Both the position numbers and the translations under genes were made by a program. From the NCBI GenBank assembly GCA_022315425.1, contig JAIUPT010000013.1:434001-498000 (forward strand): DNA of 64,000 bases. The letters run 5' to 3'. The notes under the pieces were generated by a model. That model was not told where the DNA came from. It was given only the letters and a program-made list of their open reading frames with translations, and did not search any database. Shown here one piece after another: positions 1-10,919 of the stretch (its first letter is position 1; each line of letters starts with the position of its first letter). Source of the stretch: Pseudevernia furfuracea (lineage: Eukaryota > Ascomycota > Lecanoromycetes > Lecanorales > Parmeliaceae).

Positions 1-1987
1 GTTGGCCCTTGTCACCCTCCCTCCACATCGGTATAAGCCCGAGACCCCGCTGAGGCGCATTTTCATAGATGGGGTCAAAGGGAAAAGCCCCCCCCCCCGG
101 CTTATCTCGTGAAACCAAAGCCCAACACAGCTCATACACGAAGACGGCGTTGAGACTGGAGCTAGCGCGAACTGCCGAAGGGAAGAAAGCAGGGGAATCT
201 TCTCCGTAAGTACCTCGAAAATCTGCGGTTGATCATGCAATCGTTGATTGAGTTTTTCCATGCGACCTGAAGCCTCAGCGTGACGTCAAGAATTATGCCC
301 ACTCCGACGTGACCAAGGCCGAGCCATTTCCGCTGATTCTCGCACCGACACACGACCTCGCAATCGAGAGACACACGAAACACTCTCAGGGTTGTGTGAC
401 ATTACCGTACATCCGTTGTGTCCTCGGGTACGGTGGGACCTCCTTCAAACCGTCGGATGCAGAACCTCAGCGAAAGGCTGCGATGTCTTGATCCAACGCC
501 TGGGCGACTTTTATCCTTCTCGAACCGCTCAGTTCTCGCCGAAAAAAAGGCGCTCCCCCCCCCTCTGCACCCCATTGTTCCTCTGGCCAATCTCCAATTC
601 ATCATCATCTACGATTCAGGCAAACGAGTTTGATGTCGCAAACGTTGCCCAGATGATCCGGTCTTTTCGACAAAAAAATCCCAAGCAAGGAAAATCCTTT
701 TTCTTTTTGAGGATGAGATCGAACAGGATCGATGCCCGCGTTCCAGCCAGGCCACAAAAAAACCCGTCCGTCGCTGGATTTTTCCTCCTTCCCGGTTCTA
801 TCTACCGACGAGCAAGCTGGTGAGAGCCCCGCACAATTCAATGGTTCTTCATCGAACAAGGCGGCTGCAGGCTACGGGACCGCTCGCTTCGACACTTCCG
901 GACGAAGAGGAATCGCAGCGGTACAGTAAGCTGAGGGTTAGCTTGGTGGATCCGGGGGGTTCTTGGTCAGATAGGCGTCGTTGATTCTTCAAGTTGTCGG
1001 GCTTGTCACGTGGAATGATCTCGTGATTAGGCTTCCTGCAACGGGGGGTTGCATAGGCCTATGTAATTGTGGCGTGTCATATATTCAAATCGCACAGTGA
1101 GACACCTGAAAAAGAAGCTGGTATAACGTAACGTACTTCTTGTTCAACAACACATGATCATCCGACCCTTGACCTCAAGAGTGGGCATTGAAGTCCTTAC
1201 ACCGCGAATGCAAAACGGACCTTCACCTTTTATTTCTCTAGATCAGAATTTCAGGGCGACAAAGCCTTTATTTGCCGTAGAACAGTCATGCAGACCTTTT
1301 CTCTCCTCTATACTATGTAACTTCCATAATGAAATGAACAGTACACTTGTCTTTTCCCCCATCTCCCTTCTCTACCATCTTCTCAAACCCCTGCATGTTG
1401 TCAAGACAGGATGGCCAAGCCAACCTAATTTGCCCGAGGAATCTGCGGTAATGACCGGCAATCTGTGCACACAGAGGTTGCTCACGATATGCCCTCTCTC
1501 TCTCTTCCTCCCCCCCCCGACCTACAGCCAGAGACGCTGAGAGTGGTACAGAACCCGAGTCGTGGGCCCGCAGGAGGCTTTGGAGGAAGTAAGTGCGATA
1601 TTTTACTTTGCCCTGCACATTCTCAAGGTTTGGCCCAGCCGGCCTGAATTTTCGTCTTTGTGGTCTAGATGACAACCGGGCTCACGGAGCGCTGAATGTT
1701 GGAAACTACAAAGATCATCGGTGTATAAAACGTCATTAGACAGACGCTGGGTGTTCAATGTTCCAGCGCAGACCGGCGATTGAGTCGAAGCTTCGCCTTC
1801 TGTTCCAGACGGGCCAGGTTCCCTTTTAGAACGGTGAAGAATCGAAGGTATAGAGCCATTGATGACCAGAAGGGCAGACAATTTCAGCATACCTCGGAAG
1901 ACTCTGGGTCTTGCTTGCAGACAACCTGAGAGGACGGGTATTTCGGTCGTCGGACCTCTTCGCAGGAAATCCTACGTTGGCAAAGGC
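1..1987. other. Gene-free stretch
   Basis: I see no convincing gene. Open frames here are short, overlap on both strands and show no family motif. The stretch has homopolymer runs (C at about 90-99 and 1510-1519) and, near 1460-1510 on the minus strand, a short segment resembling one at 39.68 kb (see findings). It may be intergenic DNA or old repeat remains. Confidence 0.5.
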
Positions 1988-2968
1988 TTAGTTCTTCGCA
2001 CGAGAAGCTTCCATCGCGGTCTTCATCTCATCCAGAAGCTCCGGATGCGTGCTCTCGATCACTCTGAGCCACTCTTCATCTCTCTCCAAACCGCGTCTCC
2101 GCGCCTCCTCAGCCGCAAGTCTCGTACGATCATTCCACCTTCCTTCCCAAAGATCCTCGATAGCATTTCTCGCCTTGTCGATCTCAGCCTGATACTTCTC
2201 ATGAAGGGTAGCGACCTGGTCAGTAGCATCCTGCTGGATACGCGCCAGGCTTTCGTCATGAGAGACAGAAAGCGACTGAGTTTGCTCTTGCAGCGCACCG
2301 ACTTTCGCAGCACATTCTTCCCTACCTCTCTCTAATTCACGATCGAGGGTTTTCTGCATCTCAGCCACGCTAGCGGCAGCTTCCTCGCGAATGTGCTCCA
2401 TTTCGCGGTTCTTGGCCTTCCACTCCTTTCGGTAAGCTTGGTCGACGGCTTCCCGGGTTGCGGCCAGTTCCTGCTCGTGGGCTTTCATTTGTTGGTCATG
2501 CGCCTCATAGACGCGGGCGAGCTGACGGGCGTGATTTTCGTCAATCGTGCGTACGACGCGGCCGTAATGAATGCTGAGAGCATTTTCGGGGTCGGCAGTC
2601 GATGGAGTTGGCGGTTGCTCCGAGTCATTGCCGCTCGGCGCAGAGGTTTGGATAGGTGCAGGCCGGGGTGCTAGGTCTTCATATGGGGGTAGAGAGGGTG
2701 CAATTGAACGCACGCTGTAAATAGATCCAGGCCGAGTGGAAGCAGTTCGCGCAGGGTTCGCCTCAAGGACATCGTCAACAATATGGAAATGTCCTTGCGG
2801 CATGGTGGAAATGCTGAACCTTGTCCCGGTAGAAATCACACTAGATGCTCGTGATCGGAACGAAACCACTTCAGAATTACTGGTGGTACCTTCTCCCTGC
2901 CCGAGACTTTCCGCCTGATGATCTGCCATGTTGTTGTAGAGCAGTGGCTGGTTCACAATGAGAGTCAT
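1988..2968 (-). CDS. Coiled-coil protein of unknown function
   Basis: An uninterrupted frame of about 326 residues. The first 120 residues are Ser/Thr/Pro-rich and probably disordered. From about residue 135 to 320 the chain is dense in Glu, Lys, Arg, Gln and Ala in a heptad-like pattern (for example EHIREEAAASVAEMQKTLDR), which indicates a long coiled coil. No signal peptide, membrane segment or catalytic motif is visible. The start chosen is the first ATG in frame; a second ATG at about residue 14 is also possible. I do not recognise a family. A structural or scaffold role is only an inference from the coiled coil. It is the last intact gene before the transposon block on its right. Confidence 0.7.
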   Translation of the reverse strand: MTLIVNQPLLYNNMADHQAESLGQGEGTTSNSEVVSFRSRASSVISTGTRFSISTMPQGHFHIVDDVLEANPARTASTRPGSIYSVRSIAPSLPPYEDLAPRPAPIQTSAPSGNDSEQPPTPSTADPENALSIHYGRVVRTIDENHARQLARVYEAHDQQMKAHEQELAATREAVDQAYRKEWKAKNREMEHIREEAAASVAEMQKTLDRELERGREECAAKVGALQEQTQSLSVSHDESLARIQQDATDQVATLHEKYQAEIDKARNAIEDLWEGRWNDRTRLAAEEARRRGLERDEEWLRVIESTHPELLDEMKTAMEASRAKN

Positions 2969-2974
2969 GGCCAC

Positions 2975-3350
2975 TCATAACATGGGCATAGGCCCAAGAA
3001 GCCGAAGTCAAAGGGCAGACATTGCACTATCAAGGCCAGGCTACAAGGCTACGAATCTCCAAGGTTCCTTGGAAAGATGGGAGAGACGAAGTACCTACCT
3101 TAGGTAAGCACACAGCCCTTCGATAAGGCGACACGCTAAAATAATCAACAGTTTAGGTGGGATTTGAAGTTGTTTCTTATTGTTTTACGAGAGGAGATAG
3201 GGAAGCTTTTGCTAAATGCACTGCTACACTGTATGGTCCAATCGTCGAGGCCACGTCGCGGTCCTGAAATTCCCATCCAGCTTCACCGTCCTTAGAAGGT
3301 AACCTAGGACAAGCCTCTTTTGTCCCCAAATTCCGACCGCCTCGACTCTG
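2975..3350. other. Spacer up to the transposon
   Basis: No gene is seen between the coiled-coil gene and the left end of the pogo element. It should hold the promoter of the minus-strand gene to its left. The TA at 3351-3352 is one half of the transposon's target-site duplication. Confidence 0.4.
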
Positions 3351-3352
3351 TA

Positions 3353-3397
3353 CTCGGTTTCACCAGGAATTGCACCATTCCGGGAAGTGCACCACTT
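3353..3397 (+). repeat. Left terminal inverted repeat of the pogo element
   Basis: Pairs with 8233-8277 in inverse orientation over 45 bp, with differences only at positions 18 and 35. Confidence 0.92.
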
Positions 3398-3463
3398 AGG
3401 GTTAGGGCTCTACCCCACAAACCACCCCACAACTTCATATATACCATTCGGTCACTCTTTTGC

Positions 3464-3535
3464 GGCTATTCGGTGACTACTTGATGAGGCTATTCGGTGA
3501 CTACTTGATGGGGCTATTCGGTCACTATTTGGTGA
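3464..3535 (+). repeat. Three 24-bp tandem repeats in the transposon leader
   Basis: Units start at 3464, 3488 and 3512 with GGCTATTCGGTGACTACTTG-like sequence; the third is slightly diverged and a partial unit lies just upstream. They sit between the left inverted repeat and the likely transposase start. They could be subterminal transposase-binding sites or a simple replication-slippage repeat. Confidence 0.8.
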
Positions 3536-5336
3536 CCGAGGGCCCGAAGAGAATGGAATTAAAAACGGGGATTCCATGTAGTCAGAATCCTTCTTCAAGC
3601 ATGTTTTCAGCAAAATCAAAGAATTCAGAAGAACTATCTAAAGAGGTGCGCCTAGATCTCGCAATTGACGAGTATAAACAAGTCTTCTTAGTCTATTATA
3701 TGAGCTTCGAGTCTATGGAGAAAAAGCGTAAGCCTTCTGTTAGATCAATTGCAAAACAGTATGATCTTATTTATACTACCCTCAAACGACGTATCATTGG
3801 TAAGACTTAGTCTCGTCAAGAGGCCCATGAAAGCGAGCAACGACTGAGTGACTTGGAGGAGAATGCTTTGAAAGCATGGATCTTATAGGTAGCGGAGTGG
3901 GGCTGACCACCAAGAATCTCTCAGGTCAAGTTTATGGCTTCTGAGCTTCTTATGGACAAGAGGGACTATCGTGAGCTAGGTCCTAACTGGGTTTCACGCT
4001 TTTTGAGTCGTTATTCGAAGCTGCGAAGTCGCTTTTCTCAGTCATTAGATAGAGATCGTGCTGAGACTCATGATTTAGAAAAGCTGATGCGGTGGTTTCA
4101 GCTTGTGGAATCGACTATTCAGAAGTATAGTATTCAGCAGAAAGATGTGTACAATATGGACGAGAAAGGATTCGCAATTGGGGCTGCTGGAAGGTCCAGG
4201 GTTGTTTGTCACAAATCTAACTTGCAGATATACAAAACCCAGGATGGAAATCGAGAGTGGGTGTCCTTGATTGAGTGTATCTCAGCGGATGGAAGATTTT
4301 TGGGACTGTTCATTATCTTCAAAGGGAAGCGTCAAATGAAGGCGTGGTATGATGTCTTGGAGGACGAGGATTCTTATATTGCTTTGAGCGAGAATGGCTG
4401 GACAAACAATGTTTTAGGCTTGGAGTGGTTCGAGAAGTATGCCTAGGTACTGTCCTTTTGTATATGATTTTGACTGATTTTGACTGATTTCTCCAGGTGC
4501 TTTGAGCCACAAACTCGAAGGACTCTCAAGGGCAAATATCGACTTCTGATATTTGATGGGCATGCATCCTATATTAGTAACAAAGTCATCACCTTCTGTA
4601 TCGACAATGACATCATTCTTCTATATCTCCCTTCTCATTTCACTCATATTCTTTAGTCATTAGATGTTAGCTTTTTTCAGCCTTTAGCAACAGCGTACCG
4701 CAAGCATTTAGAGGAGCACATCAATCTTGTTAGCGAAAAGGATTACTTAATGAACAAATCAGACTTTATTGTCTTGATTCAAATGGCGAGAAAGAATGCT
4801 GCAACGGAAAAGAACATCAAGCATTCTTGGGAAAAGAGTGGCTTATTCTCAATTAAGTCACAAATTGTGCTTGACAGAGTGGGACTGAAGATACCAGAAC
4901 CTCCGAAATCGTTATTCCCAGATATGACAGTCACAGCTTCCAATGGCGATTCGATTTCTGTGACCTTTACATCAAGAAATATGAAGCAAGTGAATCAGCT
5001 AGTTTAACGAATCAAGGCTGGAGACCAGGATCCCGAACTCTCAGAAAAACTTGGTAAGGTATGCAGCTCTGCTCTGGCCTTCAGCATCTTATTTCAGAAA
5101 ACGAATGATCAGCTTCTTAAGGCGGAGCAAAGAAAAGAAGATAAGGTCAAGCGTGGACAGCAACATTATGGGCAAGCAATGATCATGAATCTCGACGTTG
5201 TATAGCAACGGAAGGATAATCTGGCTGCAAAGTAATAGGTGAAAGAAGATAAGCAATTCGAGTAGTAATTCAGAATTATGTGTCGTCTAGGGCCTGAGAT
5301 TTTTGAGGAAAGAAGAGTCAGAAGTCCAGTCAAAAA

Positions 5337-5538
5337 TGTCAGGACCAGTACAGAGTCAAGTCATGTAGGTGTATTGAATAAGACAACTAGATACAGGACA
5401 ACTATGTACTGGGAGGGAGGCCATATATGTATGGCGGAGGACACCTGCCAAGACACGCTAAGCCTAAAAGGGAAGTGTCAAAGGAAGGCTGTGTCAAAGG
5501 GATGCAGGGACGCCGGGATGCGGGGTACGCTCGTAACA
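5337..5538 (+). repeat. Left LTR
   Basis: A 202-bp copy that looks identical by eye to 7667-7868. It interrupts the transposase C-terminal coding region of the host pogo element within a run of A. Confidence 0.93.
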
Positions 5539-7390
5539 CTACCCCCCCCCTCCGAAAAGACATGTCCTCATGGCTGTAGTCGATCGCTCATAGTCGCTCG
5601 CTATGCATGTGAAAGAAAGAACAAAGTAGAAACATGGTGCCCGTCGGCGCAATCCTCAGTCGCAGTGCTGATCCCAAGTCGCTCCGGTGACGTCTTGGCG
5701 ATGCCATGTCGCTAGCATGACGTCATGCGGTTGCAGGGGTCCTGGAATGGCCTCCATTGGTGAAGAATTGAAGAAATGGTGGTCAAAAATGGTTTTTGGT
5801 GTAGGCTGGGCAGCTGATATTGGATTTGCGGCCGGAGAAGAAAGTTGCTGAATGAAGGCCTGTGATTGGCTGAGGCCTTCCGAACCGTCCGAATCTTAAC
5901 CTTAAATCAATATCAAATGACCTTGGCGCAGCTGAGTTGTGTTCTCCTTGGGACCAAATCCACCGAGGGCGACGACGTCATCAACAACACGCTTCGGGCC
6001 TCCGGCTATGGCGTCGTCGGCAGCCATAGACTATAGCTCGGGGGGAGGCGAAGAAGGTAGATGTCATATGGCGTTGTTGTTGAATATCAAGTCGCTGAGC
6101 ATTCGAATTTGCCTGAGTGAAAAATGAAGTCTTGGCGCCGTTCTGGAATGGCCTGAAATCGCTCAAAAACACCATGTCCGAGGTTTTGGCCGGATCGCAT
6201 GCTGATTTGAGTGCGCTAGGCCGAATGCAGTCTAGCCGGAGTTGTCCATATTGTCCAGCAGGCACATTGCCTTGTTGTCCATGTTGTTCATGTCTGCTGC
6301 AGTCATATTGCCGTATTGTCCATGTTGTCCATGTTGTCCATGCCTGCTGCAGCGTGTCCAAAGCTGCCCTGTGCCTCCAAATTGTTGCCATCAAAACTCC
6401 ATGTAGAATCGAAGAAATCCATCGCATGCAGATATGTTTTCCACCTCAACTCCCGCTGGCAGCCTGTCCTGGGAGTACCATTGTAGATTTGCCCTGTGTA
6501 GTATGTAACGAAGCTCCCAAGCTCTTGCCATCAAATATCCATCTTCTACTCATATCCTGACCATAGCCTCTTGTCATTCGACTCCTCCGTCGCTGTGTTG
6601 TTCCATAGTGCTATCCATTGCATCCATCCGCTTCGTAAGCCTACCGCTTCGACTGCCAGTGTCTCACCAATACTAAGTTCTTGACACCCGTCCTAAGACC
6701 GATAGCGAGTACTCCGCTGTCAATGACCTGTCTGACATAGATTACGCCCGTAACTCAAGCGCCTGATTCGTAGAATTTTTTGTGTTGTAGTTCGCCATGA
6801 TCGTGAAAATGATAAAAAGGGGAAAAAAGAATCGAATTTGCCACCTGCTTCCGATGTCGTGCAGGTGGCTGAAATTGGGCCTGTCGGTGTTGAAAGAAAA
6901 AAAGTGTTGGGATGCTGAATGCCGGTTTTCTTTGTTTCCACTAACTTCCTTGCTTGCTGACCGTTTGACACCCCGCAAAGAATGTGAGTGCTTTGAAGAA
7001 TGTTGTTTGCGGTGGTGTTATTTTGATGGGGTGATTTGCTGGCAAATTCAGATGTGAAGCCCAGGCGGGGTTAGAATGCGGGCAGAGAAGGTGCATCCGC
7101 CCAGAGAAGGTTTTCTTGCGGAGGGTGCTGTGAAGACGTTTCTTAACCGAATTGGGCGCCGTGAAAACCCTGTGTTATGTGGCCGACATGCTCAATAAAG
7201 AGGTCGTCCGTTTGCTGTTGTTGTTTCGGGTCTGATCCCGTTGCCTTGTAGCAGGCTCGCTGTGGGGTGGGGAGGTGTTTTGGCGACTTCTTTCTGATTC
7301 GCTAGCCGTACGAATGGTCCAGTAACTTCTTTATCCTTGCTCACTGTACACAAGGCGGTTCCGCTGTCTGAATAGCTCTTTGGTCCCCCT

Positions 7391-7590
7391 TGCCGTCTGG
7401 TGGCCAGACCCAGAGGTGTCTATCTCAATGGTCGATATTGATCTCAACCCGAAGGTGTCTTGATCTCACTTAGTCTCTTGATACTCAGTCCTCTGCCCGT
7501 ATGGTGGGTAGACCCAGGGATACGATATCTCAATGGTCGATATTGGCCTCAACCGGTGAAGGTGTCTTGGTCTCACTTAGTCTCTTGATA
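7391..7590 (+). repeat. Tandem duplication of about 95 bp inside the LTR element
   Basis: 7391-7483 and 7494-7590 share long blocks such as TATCTCAATGGTCGATATTG and TCTCACTTAGTCTCTTGATA, with scattered differences. The duplication is old compared with the LTR pair, so it was probably already present in the mobile source copy. Confidence 0.8.
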
Positions 7591-7666
7591 AAGCTCCTGC
7601 CAGCATACTTATTTGAATTCGCTTGCTGTCAAAAAAACGAATGGAGTGAGGGTGATCTAGTTGTAG

Positions 7667-7868
7667 TGTCAGGACCAGTACAGAGTCAAGTCATGTAGGT
7701 GTATTGAATAAGACAACTAGATACAGGACAACTATGTACTGGGAGGGAGGCCATATATGTATGGCGGAGGACACCTGCCAAGACACGCTAAGCCTAAAAG
7801 GGAAGTGTCAAAGGAAGGCTGTGTCAAAGGGATGCAGGGACGCCGGGATGCGGGGTACGCTCGTAACA
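7667..7868 (+). repeat. Right LTR
   Basis: A 202-bp direct repeat of 5337-5538, followed by the AAAAA target duplication. The transposase frame resumes directly after it. Confidence 0.93.
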
Positions 7869-8232
7869 AAAAAGAAGGTCACTGCATCACGCTCTGTCTC
7901 GGGCCCATTAACATCTTTGGTGCTTGATCCCCCGGGACCCTCGACGCCCTCAAGACAGTAACAATCACAGCGAGGGGGGAGGGGTGGAAGGGCTGGGAGG
8001 GGTGGTAGAAGGGGTGGTAGAGTTGTTACAGTGGTAGAAGAAGTAGAAGAAGAGACTCGGGTATCAACTCGTGGAAGACTCATAATAGCCAAAAAACGAT
8101 GAAGTAGCTGTTGGAGATATTTATTTAATCTATTCGTAAAATCTAGTCTCTTTCAACATGACTGTGCTGAGTTGCCATACAATTTTGGTAGAATGTTGGT
8201 ATTTTGATGTTCCTCGGATTTATCGGATTTTA

Positions 8233-8277
8233 AAGTGGTGCATTTCCCGGAATGGTGCACTTCCTGGTGAAACCGAG
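8233..8277 (-). repeat. Right terminal inverted repeat of the pogo element
   Basis: Inverse copy of 3353-3397 (43 of 45 bp), followed by the TA duplication at 8278-8279. Confidence 0.92.
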
Positions 8278-8279
8278 TA

Positions 8280-9196
8280 GATCCCAGCGCTCGAGAAATA
8301 GAGGGGGGATCACCCCGAGATCCATCGCTCCCCAACCATCTAATATCAAAACTGCCTCAAAGACCCAGAAACCAAGAGACTCTGAGTCAGTAGACCCTAA
8401 TTAGACTGATCACCTGGCCCAAGAACACGCGAAATAGAGAGATATCAATGACAATCCTATTTAGTGCCGCTTCATCCGAGAAGCCCCTCAGCCCCGCGTC
8501 TAAGTCCCCGTCTCGTCGTGACTGAATCAGCTCGATGATTCATACCAAGTTTTTCGAAAAAGACAACTTTAGGTAGAGGCGCAGAGAACTCGGTTCGGTT
8601 TGATTTATAGCGGCGAAAAGACCGTTCAACTGATAGCGATAGAATTGTCGATATGCTGATGAGTGGGGGTGACGAATTAGGTGGGATTGATCTTGACTTC
8701 ACCCTCCGAAGAGAATTATTGGTCCCCAGCACCACGTAGAGGTGTCAATCCAGCGCTGGAGATAATCAACAGTTTAGCTCTTGTTGCTCGAACAGAGTCA
8801 TCAAAGTCTCTCTCCCAACGAAACCTATTATCCCCAAATTTCACCTTGTCTATACTCCCCAGTATCCGAGATCAAAATTCGCTTGCAACTGCATACCTAA
8901 GATGTAGGCTGTGTCGGGCTTTGCCTTAGCGTAAATATTTTCGCGGTGATTTTCATGCCCGAGACACCCCAATGAGGAGTGAAGAACATCATCATACATG
9001 TGGAGGATAGGTACCTCTCCGAGAATACCAGCCAATTAAACCACGGCGAATTGGCGCCCATGACGTCCTACAAAGATGACACAGAACAACGATAATAGAA
9101 CTGAATCAGCTTCATTATAGATAGGCTCAAAACCCTACCTTCCTTTACTCTATACACGTGTGATCAAGTTGATTCTACCAACGCTACTTGGTCTCT
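8280..9196. other. Spacer between transposon and monooxygenase
   Basis: No gene recognised. The stretch should include the promoter of the FAD monooxygenase that starts at 9197. Confidence 0.4.
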
Positions 9197-10919
9197 ATGC
9201 CTCTCAAAGTGATCGTGGTTGGGGCAGGTATCGCAGGGGTGTGTGCGGCTACATCGCTTCGACAAGCAGGACACGATGTCGAGGTAGGTCTAAAGGTTTC
9301 TTTCTTGCTTCTCATCGAGGCGGACCGCATTCTCTTAGTCACACTTTACTAGCCGGTAAAGAAATGATTGTGCTCATCCTGATGGGGTGGCGATTCTGGG
9401 AACGATACTCCTACTGATTGTGAACACTGCTCCCTGTTAGATCTTCGAAAAGTCCAATTTCACGGGCGAGGTGGGTGCTGCGCTGGCATTGACACCAAAT
9501 GGTAGCCGAGTCCTTTCAAGCCTCGGCTTCTCCTTCGAGCGGGCCCGCGCTTGCAAATCGCTCAGATGGGACACGATACTCGGAGATTCAATGAAGCGTG
9601 TGGCCAGCCTCGACATAAGCACGACTGAGGAAAAATTCGGCGCTCCCTGTTGGTCGGTGCATCGCGTGGACTTGCATAACGAGCTCCTTCGTTTGGCGAC
9701 TAGCCAAGATGCGACAGATTCGAAACCAGTCACTCTTCGGCTGGGAGCACAAGTGGTGGATGCTTCGACAGATGGCTCAATCACGCTGAAAGACGGTTCA
9801 CGTCACACTGCAGATCTGATTGTAGCCGCTGACGGACTTCATTCGGTTTTGCGACGCACGGTTTTGACACATGATACCAAGGCACCGTCCCCCAGCGGCT
9901 TGAGCGCATTCAGGTTCTTGATGGATACAAAAATCCTGAGGGATGATCCAGAGCTTGCACAAGCACTCGAGGCTAGAGGTCCAGGGTTTTCCCTCATCAT
10001 CGACCGGGAAGAGAAAACCACCGAACGTCACATGGTGTGGTACTCATGTCGGAAGTGAGTTACTTGCATTTCGACTGCGCCTCGAGTTTCTCATGCTGAA
10101 TCAAGCCACCAGCGGCGAAGTTCAAAACTTTGTGGGCGTTCATCCGACACGACCAGCAGACCTTGAAGAAGGGGAAACTGAAGGTAAGACTAGGAATTCA
10201 CAGTTTTGGTTGTGCTGCAAGCTGACTCCATTGGTGGGGGACCCTAAGCCGTGAAGAACTCCATGCTCAAGGAATTTGGTCATTTTGATCCAAGAATTGT
10301 CCGAATTATTTCGTATGTTGCAAATGCCTGCATACGTACGTTGGGCAAGACGTTGATGTGCCGTGCAGCCAGGCTTCGCACGTAAAGTGTTGGCCGCTCT
10401 ATGTTTACGAACCCTTGCCTAGATGGGCCAATGGCAGAGTCATTCTGATCGGGGATGCTGCCCATCCGGTTCGCCAACATCTCACAATGAACTAAGCTAA
10501 GCGACCATGACTGACAAATTAGATGCTTCCGTTCGGTGGGCAGGGTTCCAACTATGCGATGGAGGACGCTGGGGCGTTAGGTTATCTGTTCCGATCTCTT
10601 CATGATCCTGCGGCGATCGAAAAACAGCTGCAATTGTTTGAGCGTGTCAGAAAAGACCGGGTCGCCATTGTCCAGATCATGTCGAAGGTTAGGATCGGTA
10701 GGGAAAAAGAGATTGAGCAGGAGCTTCGAAAGTATGCCAATCCGCCAGGGTCAGGTAAGTTATGTATAGTCTGAAATGGCTCAACCAAAGCTCACCGCGG
10801 GCACAGCCGTTCCAACTACACCACAAGAGCGAACTACTCGCGACTATGAGTTTGATATCTTCGCAAAATGTGCGGAGGTACTTCGAGAAGTACGAACAGA
10901 GGAGACCATGGTTAAGTAG
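9197..10919 (+). CDS. FAD-dependent monooxygenase (salicylate hydroxylase-like)
   Basis: Seven exons join to 426 residues: 9197-9283, 9441-10054, 10113-10183, 10249-10312, 10369-10468, 10523-10754 and 10807-10919. The class A flavoprotein hydroxylase landmarks are in order: the dinucleotide-binding GAGIAG at residues 9-14, the DG motif (AADGLHS, about 160), and the GD motif GDAAHP followed by MLPFGGQGSN (about 307-322), the last spanning an exon junction. Length is normal for the family. Such enzymes use NAD(P)H and O2 to hydroxylate aromatic or polyketide-like substrates; the substrate cannot be told from sequence. No signal peptide, so cytosolic. The fifth intron opens with GTTCGC, a weak donor, but the join restores the conserved motif exactly. 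No biosynthetic partner genes lie next to it, so it may act in aromatic catabolism or as a stand-alone tailoring enzyme. Confidence 0.85.

Larger units (their letters stand above)
5337..7868. mobile_element. Non-autonomous LTR retroelement, full length
   Basis: Two direct copies of 202 bp that look identical (5337-5538 and 7667-7868) begin TGTCAGGACC and end GTAACA, thus the TG...CA form of LTRs. The element is flanked by AAAAA on both sides (5332-5336 and 7869-7873), a 5-bp target duplication. A purine-rich tract (about 7635-7655) precedes the right LTR, as a polypurine tract should. Just inside the left LTR is a C-run (about 5541-5550); I cannot match it to a tRNA primer site. The 2128-bp interior has no frame resembling gag, protease, reverse transcriptase or integrase, so it must rely on proteins from elsewhere (LARD/TRIM-like). 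LTRs without visible differences mean a recent insertion. Confidence 0.93.
3553..7961 (+). pseudogene. pogo-type transposase, stop-ridden and split
   Basis: One plus-strand frame can be followed from about 3553 to 5336 and resumes after the LTR element at 7869-7961, ending at TAA 7959. The order fits pogo/Fot1 transposases: a psq-type helix-turn-helix (about 3650-3800), a CENP-B-type DNA-binding region (3850-4080, PPRIS motif), then a DDE_1 catalytic core with acidic residues in NMDEKG (about 4160), IFDGH (about 4550) and SLDV (about 4660). In-frame stops lie at 3808, 3886, 3904, 4444, 4654, 5005, 5203, 5233, 5236, 5263 and 5266. Nearly all are TAG or TAA where Gln is expected, for instance before the conserved LDV motif. 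No indel is needed to keep the frame. A roughly 60-nt intron-like segment (4447-4506) carries a duplicated GATTTTGACT. The damage pattern is that of RIP. Confidence 0.88.
3353..8277. mobile_element. pogo/Fot1-type DNA transposon, split by an LTR element
   Basis: The ends form a 45-bp terminal inverted repeat with two mismatches, starting CTCGGTTTCACCAGGAA, flanked on both sides by TA (3351-3352 and 8278-8279), the target duplication typical of Tc1/mariner/pogo elements. Inside the repeat TGCACCA occurs twice, so the ends may carry two transposase sites. Taking out the nested LTR element (5337-7868) and one copy of its 5-bp duplication leaves about 2.39 kb, a normal size for fungal pogo elements. 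The single plus-strand gene is a transposase relic with many stops. The copy cannot make its own transposase but its ends look complete, so it could still be moved in trans. Confidence 0.9.

Noticed and set aside
5278..5715. A 145-codon open frame across the left LTR junction
   Set aside because: It fuses transposase codons with LTR sequence; the insertion explains it, and the same LTR part is open at 7704 as well.
6117..6560. A Cys-rich frame with repeated Cys-Pro near 6240-6350
   Set aside because: It comes from TTGTCCATG-type simple repeats inside the LTR element, and both strands are open.
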